A DNA stretch of 57,114 nucleotides from Betaproteobacteria bacterium SCGC AG-212-J23 (GCA_001644455.1 LSTF01000080.1:1-57114); one strand, 5' to 3'; positions 17,856-28,738 are shown, counted from the stretch's first letter. Notes: generated by a model from the letters alone, not told the origin. Program-made: numbers and translations.

Positions 17856-18292
17856 CGCGAATGATCGATGCGGAACCCAGGCTGATTCACCGGCACTTGT
17901 CCTTCGGCTGGACGCTCGCCGCTTGCTTTCTGATGCTCGGCCTCGCGCTGGAGATGCTGCATGGATTCAAGATCCAGTGGTACCTGGCGATGGCGAACGA
18001 AACGCGCCGCCTGCTGTGGTCGCTCGCGCACGCGCACGGGGTGCTGCTCGGCTTGCTGAATGTGGTCTATGCGCTCAGCCTGCGCAGCTTTCCAGTACGC
18101 GGCAGCCGGCTCGAGCTCGTCTCCGGCCTGGTCATCGCCGGCTCGATCTGCCTGCCGTCGGGATTCCTGCTCGGGGGCATCGTCGTGCACGGCGGCGACC
18201 CGAATCTCTTCATCGTGCTTTCGCCCATCGGCGGCGCCCTGCTGGCGATCGCCATGCCGATGGTTGCGTACAGCTTCATTCAGCGAAAGTAG
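17852..18292 (+). CDS. Small four-helix membrane protein coupled to the octaheme cytochrome
   Basis: I do not recognise this 146-residue protein. It has four likely membrane helices (about 18-36, 58-78, 88-108 and 117-140) with a histidine-rich stretch SLAHAHGVLLGL at the start of helix 2 and further His at 14-15, 42 and 113, which could ligate heme. The start ATG at 17852 overlaps the cytochrome stop (ATGA); a second in-frame ATG follows three codons later. Tight coupling to the octaheme protein suggests a membrane partner, for example a quinol-facing or assembly subunit. This is inference only. Confidence 0.7.
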   Translation: MTRMIDAEPRLIHRHLSFGWTLAACFLMLGLALEMLHGFKIQWYLAMANETRRLLWSLAHAHGVLLGLLNVVYALSLRSFPVRGSRLELVSGLVIAGSICLPSGFLLGGIVVHGGDPNLFIVLSPIGGALLAIAMPMVAYSFIQRK

Positions 18293-18293
18293 A

Positions 18294-18340
18294 CCTCACG
18301 CCGGAAAACGCTCTCGCGACTGAAGCAGCGGCTACGCTGA
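18294..18340 (+). pseudogene. Decayed 3' remnant of a second Crp/Fnr regulator gene
   Basis: These 47 bases match the last 46 bases of the intact Crp/Fnr gene (15923-15968) at about 39 positions with one inserted base. The final CTGAAGCAGCGGCTxCGCTGA stretch differs at a single base and ends at the same TGA. It covers the recognition helix codons (LTPE...LKQRLR) with a frame shift in the middle. It begins one base past the stop of the membrane protein gene, so the octaheme pair is flanked by direct copies of the regulator 3' end. Confidence 0.7.
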
Positions 18341-18342
18341 AG

Positions 18343-19083
18343 CTAGCCGAGGATCAGCGGAATGCCGCTGCCGATCAAGACGACGCTCAGCAGACGGCGA
18401 AACGCGATTTCGCTCAGGGTGGCGTGCATGCGATTGCCCAGCGCGACGCCGACGTACATGAGCGGCAATGACGCAGCGGTCGCAACCAGCGCTTCGCGGT
18501 CGTATGCGCCGACCGCGAAATACCCGGCACCACGAACAATGCCGAGCACCAGCAGGGTCGCGGCGACGGTAGCGCGGAACCGTCGTTTCTCGAGGTTTTG
18601 CATGTCCAGATAGATGGCGTAGAACACGCCCGCCATTGCGCCGAACAACGTACCGACGACGCCCGCGAGCGTCCCGGCGGACGGCAGCACTATGCGCCGG
18701 GGCCATTTCCACGCTGGTCGCTTGCGCAGCGATTGCCACAGCGTCACCGTACCGTAGGCCAGCACGAGCACGCCGAGGCCCTGCGCGAGCGTGTGCGCAT
18801 CAAACGCGTTGTAGAAGTACAGGCCGATCAGCGCGCCCACGATCGTGTAGGGCAGCAGCCGAAGCAATTCCCGCCACACGACATGGCGCGCGTCGGTGAA
18901 GACCACCGACCACGAGGAGAAAACCCCGAGCACCGTAAAGACCGGCACCACCAGCTTCATCGGCAGCACGAGCGCGATAAGAGGTAATGCGGCTGCGCCG
19001 AATCCGATGCCGCCGCGAAGCGCAAACGAACCGACCAGCACCAGCGCGCAATAGGCAATCTCAGGCGCCGTGAGCGTGCTCAT
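18343..19083 (-). CDS. TauE/SafE-family permease
   Basis: The 246-residue integral membrane protein has about seven to eight hydrophobic segments arranged as two related halves. The family signature G-x-G-G-I-G-F-G-A near the N-terminus (RGGIGFGAAALPLI) has a counterpart in the second half (GTLFGAMAGVF). TauE/SafE proteins export sulphur-containing or other organic anions across the inner membrane. The substrate here is unknown. It follows the OxlT-like gene on the same strand after 79 bases that contain a strong stem-loop, so cotranscription is possible but partial. An organic anion exporter beside an oxalate antiporter could handle a related acid, but this is inference. Confidence 0.8.
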   Translation of the reverse strand: MSTLTAPEIAYCALVLVGSFALRGGIGFGAAALPLIALVLPMKLVVPVFTVLGVFSSWSVVFTDARHVVWRELLRLLPYTIVGALIGLYFYNAFDAHTLAQGLGVLVLAYGTVTLWQSLRKRPAWKWPRRIVLPSAGTLAGVVGTLFGAMAGVFYAIYLDMQNLEKRRFRATVAATLLVLGIVRGAGYFAVGAYDREALVATAASLPLMYVGVALGNRMHATLSEIAFRRLLSVVLIGSGIPLILG

Positions 19084-19123
19084 GTCCGTGCCGGTGCCGA
19101 GCGGGTTACGCCGGCGCGGGCAA

Positions 19124-19155
19124 CCGGGAATCCGGCAACGACGCGGGATTCCCGG
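19124..19155. terminator. Ten-base-pair stem-loop after the oxlT-like gene
   Basis: CCGGGAATCC and GGATTCCCGG form a perfect 10-base inverted repeat with a 12-base loop, 8 bases past the antiporter stop. No T-run follows on either strand, so it may be an mRNA-stabilising or attenuating hairpin rather than a full intrinsic terminator. Confidence 0.45.
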
Positions 19156-19162
19156 AAGCCGA

Positions 19163-20464
19163 TTACCCCTCTCCGGTGATTCGCTTCCGGATGATGGGCT
19201 TCAGGATCAACAGGGCCATCACAGCGGCTACGATATCGAAGATCGCCGCGATGTAATAGGGCACCGAGAAGGAGCCGGCATACATTGCGGCGACCGCCGC
19301 GGCACCCCAGCCGGCCATGATGGACGCGAGCCCCTTGGCCGTGTACATGATGCCGTAGTTGCCCGAGGCGTTTTTCGGGCCGAAGACATCGCCGGTGATG
19401 GCGGAGAACAAGGCGTAGATCTCGCCCCAGGCAAGGAACACGAAGGGCATCAGGATCATGAACGCGATCGCATTGCCCGCAATCTGCGTCATCAGGAAGA
19501 TGAGCACACCCTCGAGCGCAAAGGCGAACGCCATCGTGTTCTCGCGGCCGAAGCGGTCGGACACCGTGCCCCACATGATCCGGGCGAACGCATTGGTCAC
19601 TCCCGCGAGCGTCGCCACGAACGGGACGATAGCAATCCCCATCACCTTCGCATCAAAGACGTTGAGCGATTTGGCGATCTGGGACATGTTGCCGGTCGTC
19701 ATCAGGCCGCCGGTGCACACCATGAGGAACATGGCGTACATGATGTAGAACTCTTTCTGCGACATCATCTGCACCGCGGAAAACTCCCGCCGCGTCTGCA
19801 GGACTGCCTTGGGCTGTGCCCAGTCCTTCGGCAGCCAGCCCTTGGGAGGATGATGCAGAATCATCGCCATCACGAGGGCCACCACGCCCTGGCCGATGCC
19901 CCACGCAGTCATCGCACCTGCCCATCCCATCGACGAGATGCTGCCGCTGATCGGGATGAGCGTGAGGGCCGAACCGCCGCCGAATCCGGCGGCGGTCAGG
20001 CCGGCCGCCAGGCCCCGCTTGTCCGGAAACCACTTGACCGCATTAGCCACGGTCGCGATGTAGATGATGCCGCAGCCTGTGCCAGCGAGCGCGCCGTAGT
20101 AGATATACAAGTGAAAGAGCGAAGTGGCGAACATGCCCCCGAGTACCCACCCCACAAAAATCAGCACCGATCCCACGAGCATGAGATTACGGATGCCGAA
20201 TTTATCGATGAAGTAGCCGGCAACCGGCACCGGCCAGGTCTCGAAGAGAATGAACAGCGTATAGATCAGCGCAATGTCGGAATACGGCGCGCTGGCGAAT
20301 TGTTGCTTGAGCCCCGGGGTAAATAATGTGAAGGCGTACTGGAAGTTCGAAATGACCACCATCGCCGTGACGCCCGCGGCGAGTTGAATCCAACGGTTCC
20401 CGACGATCGGACCGTAGGTTTGTTGCGCCAGATCTAGCTCAGCAGCTGTGCTCCCGTTTGCCAT
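19163..20464 (-). CDS. oxlT: Oxalate/formate antiporter (OFA family MFS)
   Basis: This 12-helix major facilitator of the OFA family (433 residues) exchanges external oxalate for internal formate in its best-studied member. The N-terminus GNRWIQLAAG...FQYAFTLF is characteristic of OxlT. The two positive charges needed for dicarboxylate binding appear conserved: Lys in YTAKGLASI (equivalent to Lys355) and Arg in NAFARIMWGTVSDRFGR (equivalent to Arg272). An AGGAGGAGG ribosome site sits just before the ATG. The gene lies between the oxc and fhs operons, which supports an oxalate role. I could not find a clear copy of the shared palindrome upstream, so it may be controlled separately. The 120-base upstream gap holds no gene. 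Confidence 0.88.
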   Translation of the reverse strand: MANGSTAAELDLAQQTYGPIVGNRWIQLAAGVTAMVVISNFQYAFTLFTPGLKQQFASAPYSDIALIYTLFILFETWPVPVAGYFIDKFGIRNLMLVGSVLIFVGWVLGGMFATSLFHLYIYYGALAGTGCGIIYIATVANAVKWFPDKRGLAAGLTAAGFGGGSALTLIPISGSISSMGWAGAMTAWGIGQGVVALVMAMILHHPPKGWLPKDWAQPKAVLQTRREFSAVQMMSQKEFYIMYAMFLMVCTGGLMTTGNMSQIAKSLNVFDAKVMGIAIVPFVATLAGVTNAFARIMWGTVSDRFGRENTMAFAFALEGVLIFLMTQIAGNAIAFMILMPFVFLAWGEIYALFSAITGDVFGPKNASGNYGIMYTAKGLASIMAGWGAAAVAAMYAGSFSVPYYIAAIFDIVAAVMALLILKPIIRKRITGEG

Positions 20465-20584
20465 ATCGCCTCCTCCTAGTTTGACGCCGCGTCGGTACGA
20501 GGGCTTGTCTGCCCCACTTTTTCGCCAACGCGCCGTAGGTCTCTAAATTACAGTCTAGCCGAAACGTTTTCCTCTCGCCGCGAG

Positions 20585-21340
20585 TCAGGCATCGGGCTGG
20601 CCCGCCTTCGCCGCCTGGGTGCCAGCTGTTCTCGCCAGCCACTTGCCGACGACTACGACGATCACCACGCCGATCGCGCCGAACAACCATTCGAGGTTGA
20701 CGCCGCCGTAGTGCGGGTGCACCTGGCCGGCCTCGCCCGGGTAGGTCACGCCGTAGCCCGTCAGCCAGGACTGCAGCGCGATGTCGGCGACCATCATCTC
20801 GCCCGCGACCCAGCCGATCAGGCCGGCGCCGATGGTGATGATCACCGGGTAGCGCTCCATCGCCTTCACCAGCAGCGTGGCGCCGAAGATGACCAGCGGG
20901 ATCGAGATGGCGAGGCCGAGCACGAGCAGGATCACGCTGCCCTGCGCCGCGGCGGCCACCGCGATGACGTTGTCGAGGCTCATCACCAGGTCGGCGATGA
21001 GGATGGTCTTGATGGCCGTCAGCAGGTGCTCGCTCGCCGCGACGTCATCGCCATCGTCCTCGGGGATCAGCAGCTTGATGCCGATCCAGAAGAGGAGCAC
21101 CGAGCCGATCAGCTTCAGCCAGGGCAGCGAGAGCAGCGCGACCGCGAACAGGGTGAGCGCGATGCGCAGCACGATCGCCGCGCCGGCACCCCAGAAGATG
21201 GCGAGCTTCTGCTGCTTCGGCGGCAGCGAGCGCGCGGCGAGCGCGATCACCACCGCGTTGTCGCCGGACAAAATGATATTGACGCCGATGATCTTGGCCA
21301 GGCCGATCCAGAAGGCCTGCGATACGAGCTCCTCGAGCAT
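20585..21340 (-). CDS. TerC-family integral membrane protein
   Basis: The 251-residue protein has about seven membrane helices with the paired acidic signatures of TerC proteins: NIILSGDNAVVIAL in helix 1 and DLVMSLDNVIAVAAA in the second half, where Asp/Asn line a predicted metal path. Relatives export manganese or are induced by tellurite or alkali. It begins 9 bases after the fhs stop, so it should be on the fhs transcript. It would provide metal homeostasis in that operon, possibly manganese, but the functional link to formate assimilation is not obvious. The loop PEDDGDDVAASEH is a cytosolic acidic insert. Confidence 0.85.
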   Translation of the reverse strand: MLEELVSQAFWIGLAKIIGVNIILSGDNAVVIALAARSLPPKQQKLAIFWGAGAAIVLRIALTLFAVALLSLPWLKLIGSVLLFWIGIKLLIPEDDGDDVAASEHLLTAIKTILIADLVMSLDNVIAVAAAAQGSVILLVLGLAISIPLVIFGATLLVKAMERYPVIITIGAGLIGWVAGEMMVADIALQSWLTGYGVTYPGEAGQVHPHYGGVNLEWLFGAIGVVIVVVVGKWLARTAGTQAAKAGQPDA

Positions 21341-21349
21341 CGGCGGATT

Positions 21350-23020
21350 CTAGAACAGGCCGACGACCTTGCCGTCCACCAGGTCGATCTTGTTCGCAGA
21401 CGGCACCTTGGGCAGACCCGGCATGGTCATGATGTCGCCGCAGATCATCACCACGAACTCCGCCCCGGCGGCGAGGCGCACCTCGCGCACGTTGACGACG
21501 TGGTTGGATGGCGCACCCCGCAGCGCAGCATCGGTCGAAAAGGACGACTGCGTCTTCGCCACGCACACCGGGAAGTGGCCGTAGCCGTCGTCCTGCAGCT
21601 TCTTGATCTGCCCGCGCACCTTCGCGTCGGCGGTGACTTCCGAGGCGCGGTACACCTTCTTCGCGATCTTGTTGATCTTCTCCCAGAGCGGATCGGCGTC
21701 CTCGTAGACGAAGCTCGGGCTGGACGGCTTGTCGCAGAGTCCGACCACGATCTTCGCCAGCTCGGCCGCACCCTTGCCGCCGTCGCCCCAGTGCGTGGCG
21801 GTCACCACCTGCACGCCGAGCTTCTTCATCCGCTCGGTGACGAGCTTCAGCTCCGCTTCCGTGTCGAAGGTGAACTTGTTGATCGAGACGACGCACGGAA
21901 TGCCGTAGACCTTGGAGACGTTCTCGACGTGGCGCTCGAGGTTGACCAGGCCTTTCTCCAGCGCGGCGACGTTTTCCTTCGACACTTCCTTGACGTCGAC
22001 GCCGCCGTGGTACTTCAGCGCGCGCATCGTGGCAACGATCACCGCCGCGCTCGGGCGCAGGCCGGTCTTGCGGCACTTGATGTCGAGGAACTTCTCGGCG
22101 CCCAGGTCGGCGCCGAAGCCGGCCTCGGTGACCACGTAGTCGGCGAGCTTGAGCGCGCTCTGCGTCGCCAGCACCGAGTTGCAGCCGTGGGCGATGTTGG
22201 CGAACGGCCCGCCATGGACGAAGGCCGGATTGTTCTCCAGGGTTTGCACGAGGTTGGGCGCGAGCGCGTCCTTCAGCAGGACGGTCATCGCGCCATGCGC
22301 GCTCAGGTCCTTCGCGCGGACCGGTTTCTGGTCCCGGGTGTAGCCGACGACGATATTGCCCAGCCGGTTCTTGAGGTCGTCGAGCGAGGTGGACAGGCAG
22401 AAAATGGCCATCACTTCCGAAGCGACGACGATGTCGAAACCGTCCTGGCGCGGAAAGCCGTTGGCGGTGCCGCCGAGCGCGATGGTGATGTCGCGCAGCG
22501 CGCGGTCGTTCATGTCGAGCACGCGCTTCCACTGGATGCGGCGCACGTCGATGCCGAGCTCGTTGCCGTGGCTGATGTGGTTGTCGATCAGCGCCGCGAG
22601 CAGATTGTTGGCGAGCTGGATCGCGCCGAAGTCGCCGGTGAAGTGCAGGTTGATGTCTTCCATCGGCACGATCTGCGCGTAGCCGCCGCCGGCCGCGCCG
22701 CCTTTGACGCCGAACACCGGCCCGAGCGAGGGCTCGCGCAGGCAGATGATGGCCTTCTTGCCGATATGGTTCAGCGCGTCGCCGAGTCCGACCGTGGTCG
22801 TGGTCTTGCCTTCGCCGGCGGGCGTCGGGCTGATGGCGGTGACCAGGATCAGCTTGCCGTTCTTCTTGCTCTTCAGCGTCTCGAGGTACTTCAGCGAAAT
22901 CTTGGCCTTGTAGTGGCCGTAGGGCTCGAGGTGCTCCTCGCCGATGCCGAGCCGTTCCTTCGCCACGGCGGCGATGCGCTGCATTTTCGCGGCCTGTGCG
23001 ATTTCGATGTCCGAGGGCAT
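21350..23020 (-). CDS. fhs: Formate-tetrahydrofolate ligase
   Basis: This enzyme joins formate to tetrahydrofolate with ATP, giving 10-formyl-THF for one-carbon biosynthesis. I use the ATG at 23020 ([16 protein letters not shown]), giving 556 residues, the standard family length; the ORF track start at 23218 reads back through the regulatory region. Family marks: the P-loop-like [41 protein letters not shown], and the C-terminal [15 protein letters not shown]. It sits between the oxalate and formate dehydrogenase operons and is divergent from a binding-protein gene across the second TTGACTGAGGTCAA site. Its role here would be assimilation of formate released by Frc. Confidence 0.96.
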   Translation of the reverse strand: MPSDIEIAQAAKMQRIAAVAKERLGIGEEHLEPYGHYKAKISLKYLETLKSKKNGKLILVTAISPTPAGEGKTTTTVGLGDALNHIGKKAIICLREPSLGPVFGVKGGAAGGGYAQIVPMEDINLHFTGDFGAIQLANNLLAALIDNHISHGNELGIDVRRIQWKRVLDMNDRALRDITIALGGTANGFPRQDGFDIVVASEVMAIFCLSTSLDDLKNRLGNIVVGYTRDQKPVRAKDLSAHGAMTVLLKDALAPNLVQTLENNPAFVHGGPFANIAHGCNSVLATQSALKLADYVVTEAGFGADLGAEKFLDIKCRKTGLRPSAAVIVATMRALKYHGGVDVKEVSKENVAALEKGLVNLERHVENVSKVYGIPCVVSINKFTFDTEAELKLVTERMKKLGVQVVTATHWGDGGKGAAELAKIVVGLCDKPSSPSFVYEDADPLWEKINKIAKKVYRASEVTADAKVRGQIKKLQDDGYGHFPVCVAKTQSSFSTDAALRGAPSNHVVNVREVRLAAGAEFVVMICGDIMTMPGLPKVPSANKIDLVDGKVVGLF

Positions 23021-23054
23021 GATCCGATCCGTTTGTAATTTTGGGTAAAGCGCG

Positions 23055-23060
23055 ATTGTC
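23055..23060 (-). promoter_or_regulatory. fhs: Predicted -10 element of the fhs-terC operon
   Basis: The minus strand reads GACAAT, 23 bases from the near arm of the palindrome, the same distance as at oxc. A start site near 23048 places the operator centre at about -42. Confidence 0.5.
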
Positions 23061-23082
23061 CGAGAGGCGGCCACCAAGGAGC

Positions 23083-23098
23083 CTTGACTGAGGTCAAG
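23083..23098. promoter_or_regulatory. Fnr-type operator between fhs and the binding-protein gene
   Basis: CTTGAC-TGAG-GTCAAG is identical in its 14-base core to the oxc operator. On the plus side a TACAAT -10 (23102-23107) starts 4 bases after the TTGAC/GTCAA core, so binding would block that promoter. On the minus side it is placed to activate fhs. Confidence 0.75.
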
Positions 23099-23132
23099 CG
23101 GTACAATCGCCGCGCTTAGGGAGAGAACCGCC

Positions 23133-24266
23133 ATGCTTCGCACCGCTTTCATCGTTATGGCTTGCATCGCCGTCAGCGCCCAAGCGCAGCCGGTCCCCGG
23201 CGTCACGGCGAAGAGCATCGTCGTCGGTCAATCGACACCGCTCACCGGCTCGAATGCCGAGCTCGGCAACGACATCCGCAACGGCGCCCTCGCCTATTTC
23301 CAGAAGGTGAACGACGCAGGCGGCATCCACGGCCGCCGCATCGAGCTCGTCACCCTCGACGACGGCAACACGGTGCCGCGCGCCGAGGCCAACACCAAGA
23401 AGCTGGTCGAAGAGCAAGGGGTGTTCGCGCTGTTCGGCTATCCCAGCGCGACGCTGTCGCGCCCGGCGCTGCCCTTCGTCGAAAAGCATCACGTGCCCTT
23501 CCTCGGCCCGTTCACCGGCGCCGACCCGATGCGGGTATACAACAAGTACGTCTACAACATGCGGGCCAGCTACGCCGACGAGCTGGAGAAAATCGTCGAC
23601 CACTTCCAGTCGCTCGGCGTGAAGCGGTTCTCGATCGTCTACTACGACGACGTGGTCGGCCGAGAGAACCTGACCGCGGTCGACCGCGCGCTCAAGGCGC
23701 GCGGTCTGACCTCCGTCTCGCACGCGGCGTTCAAGGACCGCGCCAAGCCCGACATCGCCGCCGGCGTGAAAGAAGTCGCCGCCGGCCAGCCCGACGTCGT
23801 GATCCTCACCACGCTCTACAAGGCGACCTCGGACTTCATCAAGCTGGCGCGCGCCCAGGGCATGGGCGCGTCGATGGCGAGCAACTCCTTCCCCGGCGCC
23901 AGCCCGCTCGCCAAGGAGCTCGGCGGCAAGGACGGCTCGGGGACGATCGTCGCCACGGTGGTGCCGCCGCCGACCAAGCGCTCGCTGCCGATCGTGCAGG
24001 AGTACCAGGCAGCGATCGAGAAGCAGCTCGGCAAGAAGGAGTTTTCGTTCACCTCAATGGAATCGTTCATCGCCGCCAAGGTGATGGTGGAGGCGCTACG
24101 CAGGGCCGGGCCGAAGCTCACGCGCGAGGCGTTCATGGCCCAGCTCGACGGCATGAAAGCCTACGATGTCGGCGGCTACGTGGTGGGCTTCGCGCCCAAT
24201 AACCACAATGGCAGCGCGTTCGTCGAGCTGACGGTGATCGGCCGCGACCTGAAGTTCAGCTACTAG
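23133..24266 (+). CDS. Branched-chain-type ABC transporter periplasmic binding protein
   Basis: This 377-residue secreted solute-binding protein belongs to the LivK/leucine-isoleucine-valine type (two Rossmann-like lobes). A signal peptide is clear: hydrophobic [11 protein letters not shown], then cleavage near AQA-QPVPG. Typical segments follow: [34 protein letters not shown] and [10 protein letters not shown]. The permease and ATPase genes are not adjacent, so it is an orphan binding protein that probably works with components elsewhere, or acts as a sensor. It is divergent from fhs across the shared operator, with the palindrome over its -35 region. Its gene ends 6 bases from the converging fdsA stop. 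The substrate is unknown; a small organic acid would fit the context. Confidence 0.85.
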   Translation: MLRTAFIVMACIAVSAQAQPVPGVTAKSIVVGQSTPLTGSNAELGNDIRNGALAYFQKVNDAGGIHGRRIELVTLDDGNTVPRAEANTKKLVEEQGVFALFGYPSATLSRPALPFVEKHHVPFLGPFTGADPMRVYNKYVYNMRASYADELEKIVDHFQSLGVKRFSIVYYDDVVGRENLTAVDRALKARGLTSVSHAAFKDRAKPDIAAGVKEVAAGQPDVVILTTLYKATSDFIKLARAQGMGASMASNSFPGASPLAKELGGKDGSGTIVATVVPPPTKRSLPIVQEYQAAIEKQLGKKEFSFTSMESFIAAKVMVEALRRAGPKLTREAFMAQLDGMKAYDVGGYVVGFAPNNHNGSAFVELTVIGRDLKFSY

Positions 24267-24272
24267 CCGAAG

Positions 24273-27077
24273 CTAGCCGTAAATCTCGCCGAGGGAGCGG
24301 CCCTTGCCATAGCCGGGGTTGCCCGGTTGCTCGCCGCCCTTCGTCACCTTCACCGCGCAGTACTTGAACTCGGGGATCTTGCCGAACGGATCCAGCGCCG
24401 GGTTGGTGAGCATGTTCGCTGCGGCTTCGTAGAACGCGAAGGGGATGAACACCGCCCCGCGCGGGGTACCGCCGTCCTCGCGGACGAACAGCGAGATCTT
24501 GCCGCGGCGTGATTCCACGGTCGCGATCTCGCCGGCCTTGATGCCGCGCTCGCGCATGTCCTGCGGATTCATCGACACGGTCGGCTCGGGCTCGAGGGCG
24601 TCGAGGACGCCCGAGCGGCGCGTCATCGCGCCGGTGTGCCAGTGCTCGAGCTGCCGCCCGGTAATGAGCACCATCGCGTATTCGCTGTCCGGGCGCTCCG
24701 CCGCGGGAATGATGTCGGCCGGCACGAACTTGGCGCGGCCGGTCGGCGTCGGGAACACCTCGGTGAACACCACCGGCGTGCCCGCATCGCCCTCGTTCTC
24801 GCAGGGGTAGGTCACCGAGGAATCGCGCTCCAGGCGCTCCCAGGTGATGCCCTTGATCGAATCCATGCAGCCGCGCATCTCGTTGAACACTTCTCGCGGG
24901 TGTTGGTATTTCCAATCCAATCCCAGCCGTTTCCCGAGTTCCACGAGAATCCAGAAATCTTCCCTTGCCTGGCCGGGCGGCTCCACGGCCTTGCGGCCGA
25001 GCTGCACCATGCGGTCGGTGTTGGTGACCGTGCCGGTCTTCTCCGGCCACGCCGTCGCCGGCAGCACCACGTCGGCGAGGTAGGCAGTCTCGGTGAGGAA
25101 GATGTCCTGCACCACCATGTGCTCGAGCTTCGCCATGCCGGCGCGGGCGTGATCGACGTCCGGGTCGGACATCGCCGGGTTCTCGCCCATGATGTACATG
25201 CCGCGGATCTTGCCGTCGTAGGCGGCGTTGACGATCTCGACGACCGTCAGGCCCGGCTTCTTGTCGAGCGGCGTGGCCCAGAATTTCTCGAAGCGCTGGT
25301 TCGCCTCGTCGGTGTTCACGCGCTGGTAATCCGGATACATCATCGGGATCAGGCCCGAGTCGGACGCACCCTGCACGTTGTTCTGGCCGCGCAGCGGATG
25401 CAGGCCGGAGCCGGGCTTGCCCACTTGGCCGGTCATCAGGCACAGCGCGATCAGGCAGCGCGCGTTGTCGGTGCCGTGGATGTGCTGCGAGATGCCCATG
25501 CCCCAGAGGATCATCGAGCCCTTGGAGGTGGCGAAGGCGCGCGCCACTTCGCGCAAGGTCTCGGCCGGGATGCCGCAGATCGGCGCCATCAGCTCCGGCG
25601 AGTAGTTCTTGGAGTTCTCCTTCAGCGCCTCGTAGCCGCTGGTGCGGTCCTTGACGAATTTCTCATCGACCAGGCCTTCCTCGATGATCGTGTGGATCAT
25701 CGCGTTCAGCATCGCGACGTCGGTATCGGGCTTGAACTGCAGCATGCGCCAGGCGTGGCGCGACAGCTCGCTGCGGCGCGGGTCGGCGTAGATCAGCTTC
25801 GCGCCGCGCTTCGCCGCGTTCTTCATCCAGGTTGCCGCCACCGGGTGGTTCGACACCGGGTTCGCGCCGATGAGGAAGATCACTTCCGCGTTCTCGACGT
25901 CGTTCACCTGGTTCGACACCGCGCCCGAGCCGATGCCTTCCAGCAGCGCCGCCACCGACGAGGCATGGCAAAGGCGCGTGCAATGGTCGACGTTGTTGGT
26001 CTGGAAGCCGGTGCGGACCAGCTTCTGGAAGAGATACGCCTCTTCGTTCGAGCCTTTCGCCGAACCGAAGCCCGCGAGCGCGTAGCGGTCCTGGTCGCGG
26101 ATCTTCTTCAGGCCGTTGGCCGCGAAGTCGAGGGCTTCTTCCCAGGTCGCTTCGCGGAACACCTCGGTCCAGTTCGCCGGGTCGACGGTGAATGTGGCCG
26201 TCTTCGGGAACCCCGGCTTGCGGATGAGCGGCTTGGTCAGGCGCTGCGGGTGATTGGCGTAGTCGAAGCCGTAGCGGCCCTTCACGCACAGGCGGTTGTG
26301 GTTCGACGGGCCGTCCTTGCCGGTGACGAACTGGATCACGTTCTTCTTCACGTGATAGGTCAGCAGGCAGCCGACGCCGCAAAACGGGCAGACCGAGTCG
26401 ACGCGCTTGTCGATCACCTGCTTGCCGACGTCGCGAGCCGGCATCAGCGCGCCGGTCGGGCAGGCCTGCACGCACTCGCCGCAGGCGACGCAGGTCGACT
26501 CGCCCATCGGATCGTCGAAGTCGAACACGATCCGCGAATCGGAGCCGCGGCCCGCGTAGCCGATGACGTCGTTCACCTGCACTTCGCGGCAGGCGCGCAC
26601 GCAACGGGTGCACTGGATGCAGGCGTCGAGGTTGACGGCGATGGCCGGGTGCGTGAGGTCGGCCTTGGGCTGCTCGCGTTTCTTGAATCTCGGCTGGCCG
26701 ACGCCCATCTTCTTCGCCCAGTTGGCGACCTTGTTGACCTTGGTGTGCTGCTCTTCGGCCATGTCCGACATGAGCAGCTCGAGCACCATCTTCTGCGAGG
26801 TGAGCGCGCGAGGCGAATTGGTGGTGACTTCCATTCCCACGGTGGGGTAGCGGCAGCACGACGGCGCGAGAGCGCGCTCGCCCTTGATCTCGACCACGCA
26901 GGCGCGGCAGTTGCCGTCCGAGCGCTGGTTGCCGCCGTGGCAGAGGTGCGGAATCGTCACGCCGTGCTTCTTGGCGGTCTCGATGATCTTCTCGTCCGGG
27001 CGGCCGATCACCGTCTGCCCATTGAGCTTGAACTCGATGGGCATCATGGCCAGCTGCTGCGTCGTGACTCGTTCCAT
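24273..27077 (-). CDS. fdsA: NAD-dependent formate dehydrogenase, catalytic alpha subunit
   Basis: This molybdenum- or tungsten-bis-pterin subunit (934 residues) oxidises formate to CO2. Order: an N-terminal 2Fe-2S domain (C-x10-C-x2-C-x13-C type, about 15-90), a His/Cys-rich bridge, two 4Fe-4S clusters (CIQCTRCVRACR and CVACGECVQACP), the CPFCGVGC 4Fe-4S of the catalytic domain, and the metal-ligand Cys in NNVDHCTRLCHASS (about 364), so it does not use selenocysteine. The C-terminal pterin-binding domain is complete. There is no twin-arginine signal, so it acts in the cytosol. It starts 4 bases after the fdsB stop. The sulphurtransferase fdhD/fdsC and small fdsD genes found in classical fds operons are absent here. 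Two-gene alpha plus fused beta resembles the FDH1 type of Methylobacterium. Confidence 0.94.
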   Translation of the reverse strand: MERVTTQQLAMMPIEFKLNGQTVIGRPDEKIIETAKKHGVTIPHLCHGGNQRSDGNCRACVVEIKGERALAPSCCRYPTVGMEVTTNSPRALTSQKMVLELLMSDMAEEQHTKVNKVANWAKKMGVGQPRFKKREQPKADLTHPAIAVNLDACIQCTRCVRACREVQVNDVIGYAGRGSDSRIVFDFDDPMGESTCVACGECVQACPTGALMPARDVGKQVIDKRVDSVCPFCGVGCLLTYHVKKNVIQFVTGKDGPSNHNRLCVKGRYGFDYANHPQRLTKPLIRKPGFPKTATFTVDPANWTEVFREATWEEALDFAANGLKKIRDQDRYALAGFGSAKGSNEEAYLFQKLVRTGFQTNNVDHCTRLCHASSVAALLEGIGSGAVSNQVNDVENAEVIFLIGANPVSNHPVAATWMKNAAKRGAKLIYADPRRSELSRHAWRMLQFKPDTDVAMLNAMIHTIIEEGLVDEKFVKDRTSGYEALKENSKNYSPELMAPICGIPAETLREVARAFATSKGSMILWGMGISQHIHGTDNARCLIALCLMTGQVGKPGSGLHPLRGQNNVQGASDSGLIPMMYPDYQRVNTDEANQRFEKFWATPLDKKPGLTVVEIVNAAYDGKIRGMYIMGENPAMSDPDVDHARAGMAKLEHMVVQDIFLTETAYLADVVLPATAWPEKTGTVTNTDRMVQLGRKAVEPPGQAREDFWILVELGKRLGLDWKYQHPREVFNEMRGCMDSIKGITWERLERDSSVTYPCENEGDAGTPVVFTEVFPTPTGRAKFVPADIIPAAERPDSEYAMVLITGRQLEHWHTGAMTRRSGVLDALEPEPTVSMNPQDMRERGIKAGEIATVESRRGKISLFVREDGGTPRGAVFIPFAFYEAAANMLTNPALDPFGKIPEFKYCAVKVTKGGEQPGNPGYGKGRSLGEIYG

Positions 27078-27081
27078 CTCT

Positions 27082-28728
<1,647 letters not shown>

Positions 28729-28738
28729 CGAGGTCGCT

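Noticed and set aside
20465-20584. TTTGACGCCGCGTCGG upstream of oxlT as a fourth operator
   Set aside because: Only one half matches and the second arm is off by one base in spacing; I do not count it with the three clear sites.
24262-24277. CTAGC-CGAA-GCTAG hairpin between the binding-protein and fdsA stops
   Set aside because: The five-base stem with no T-run is too weak to call a terminator; similar AGCTAGCCG at 18340 looks like chance around stop codons.
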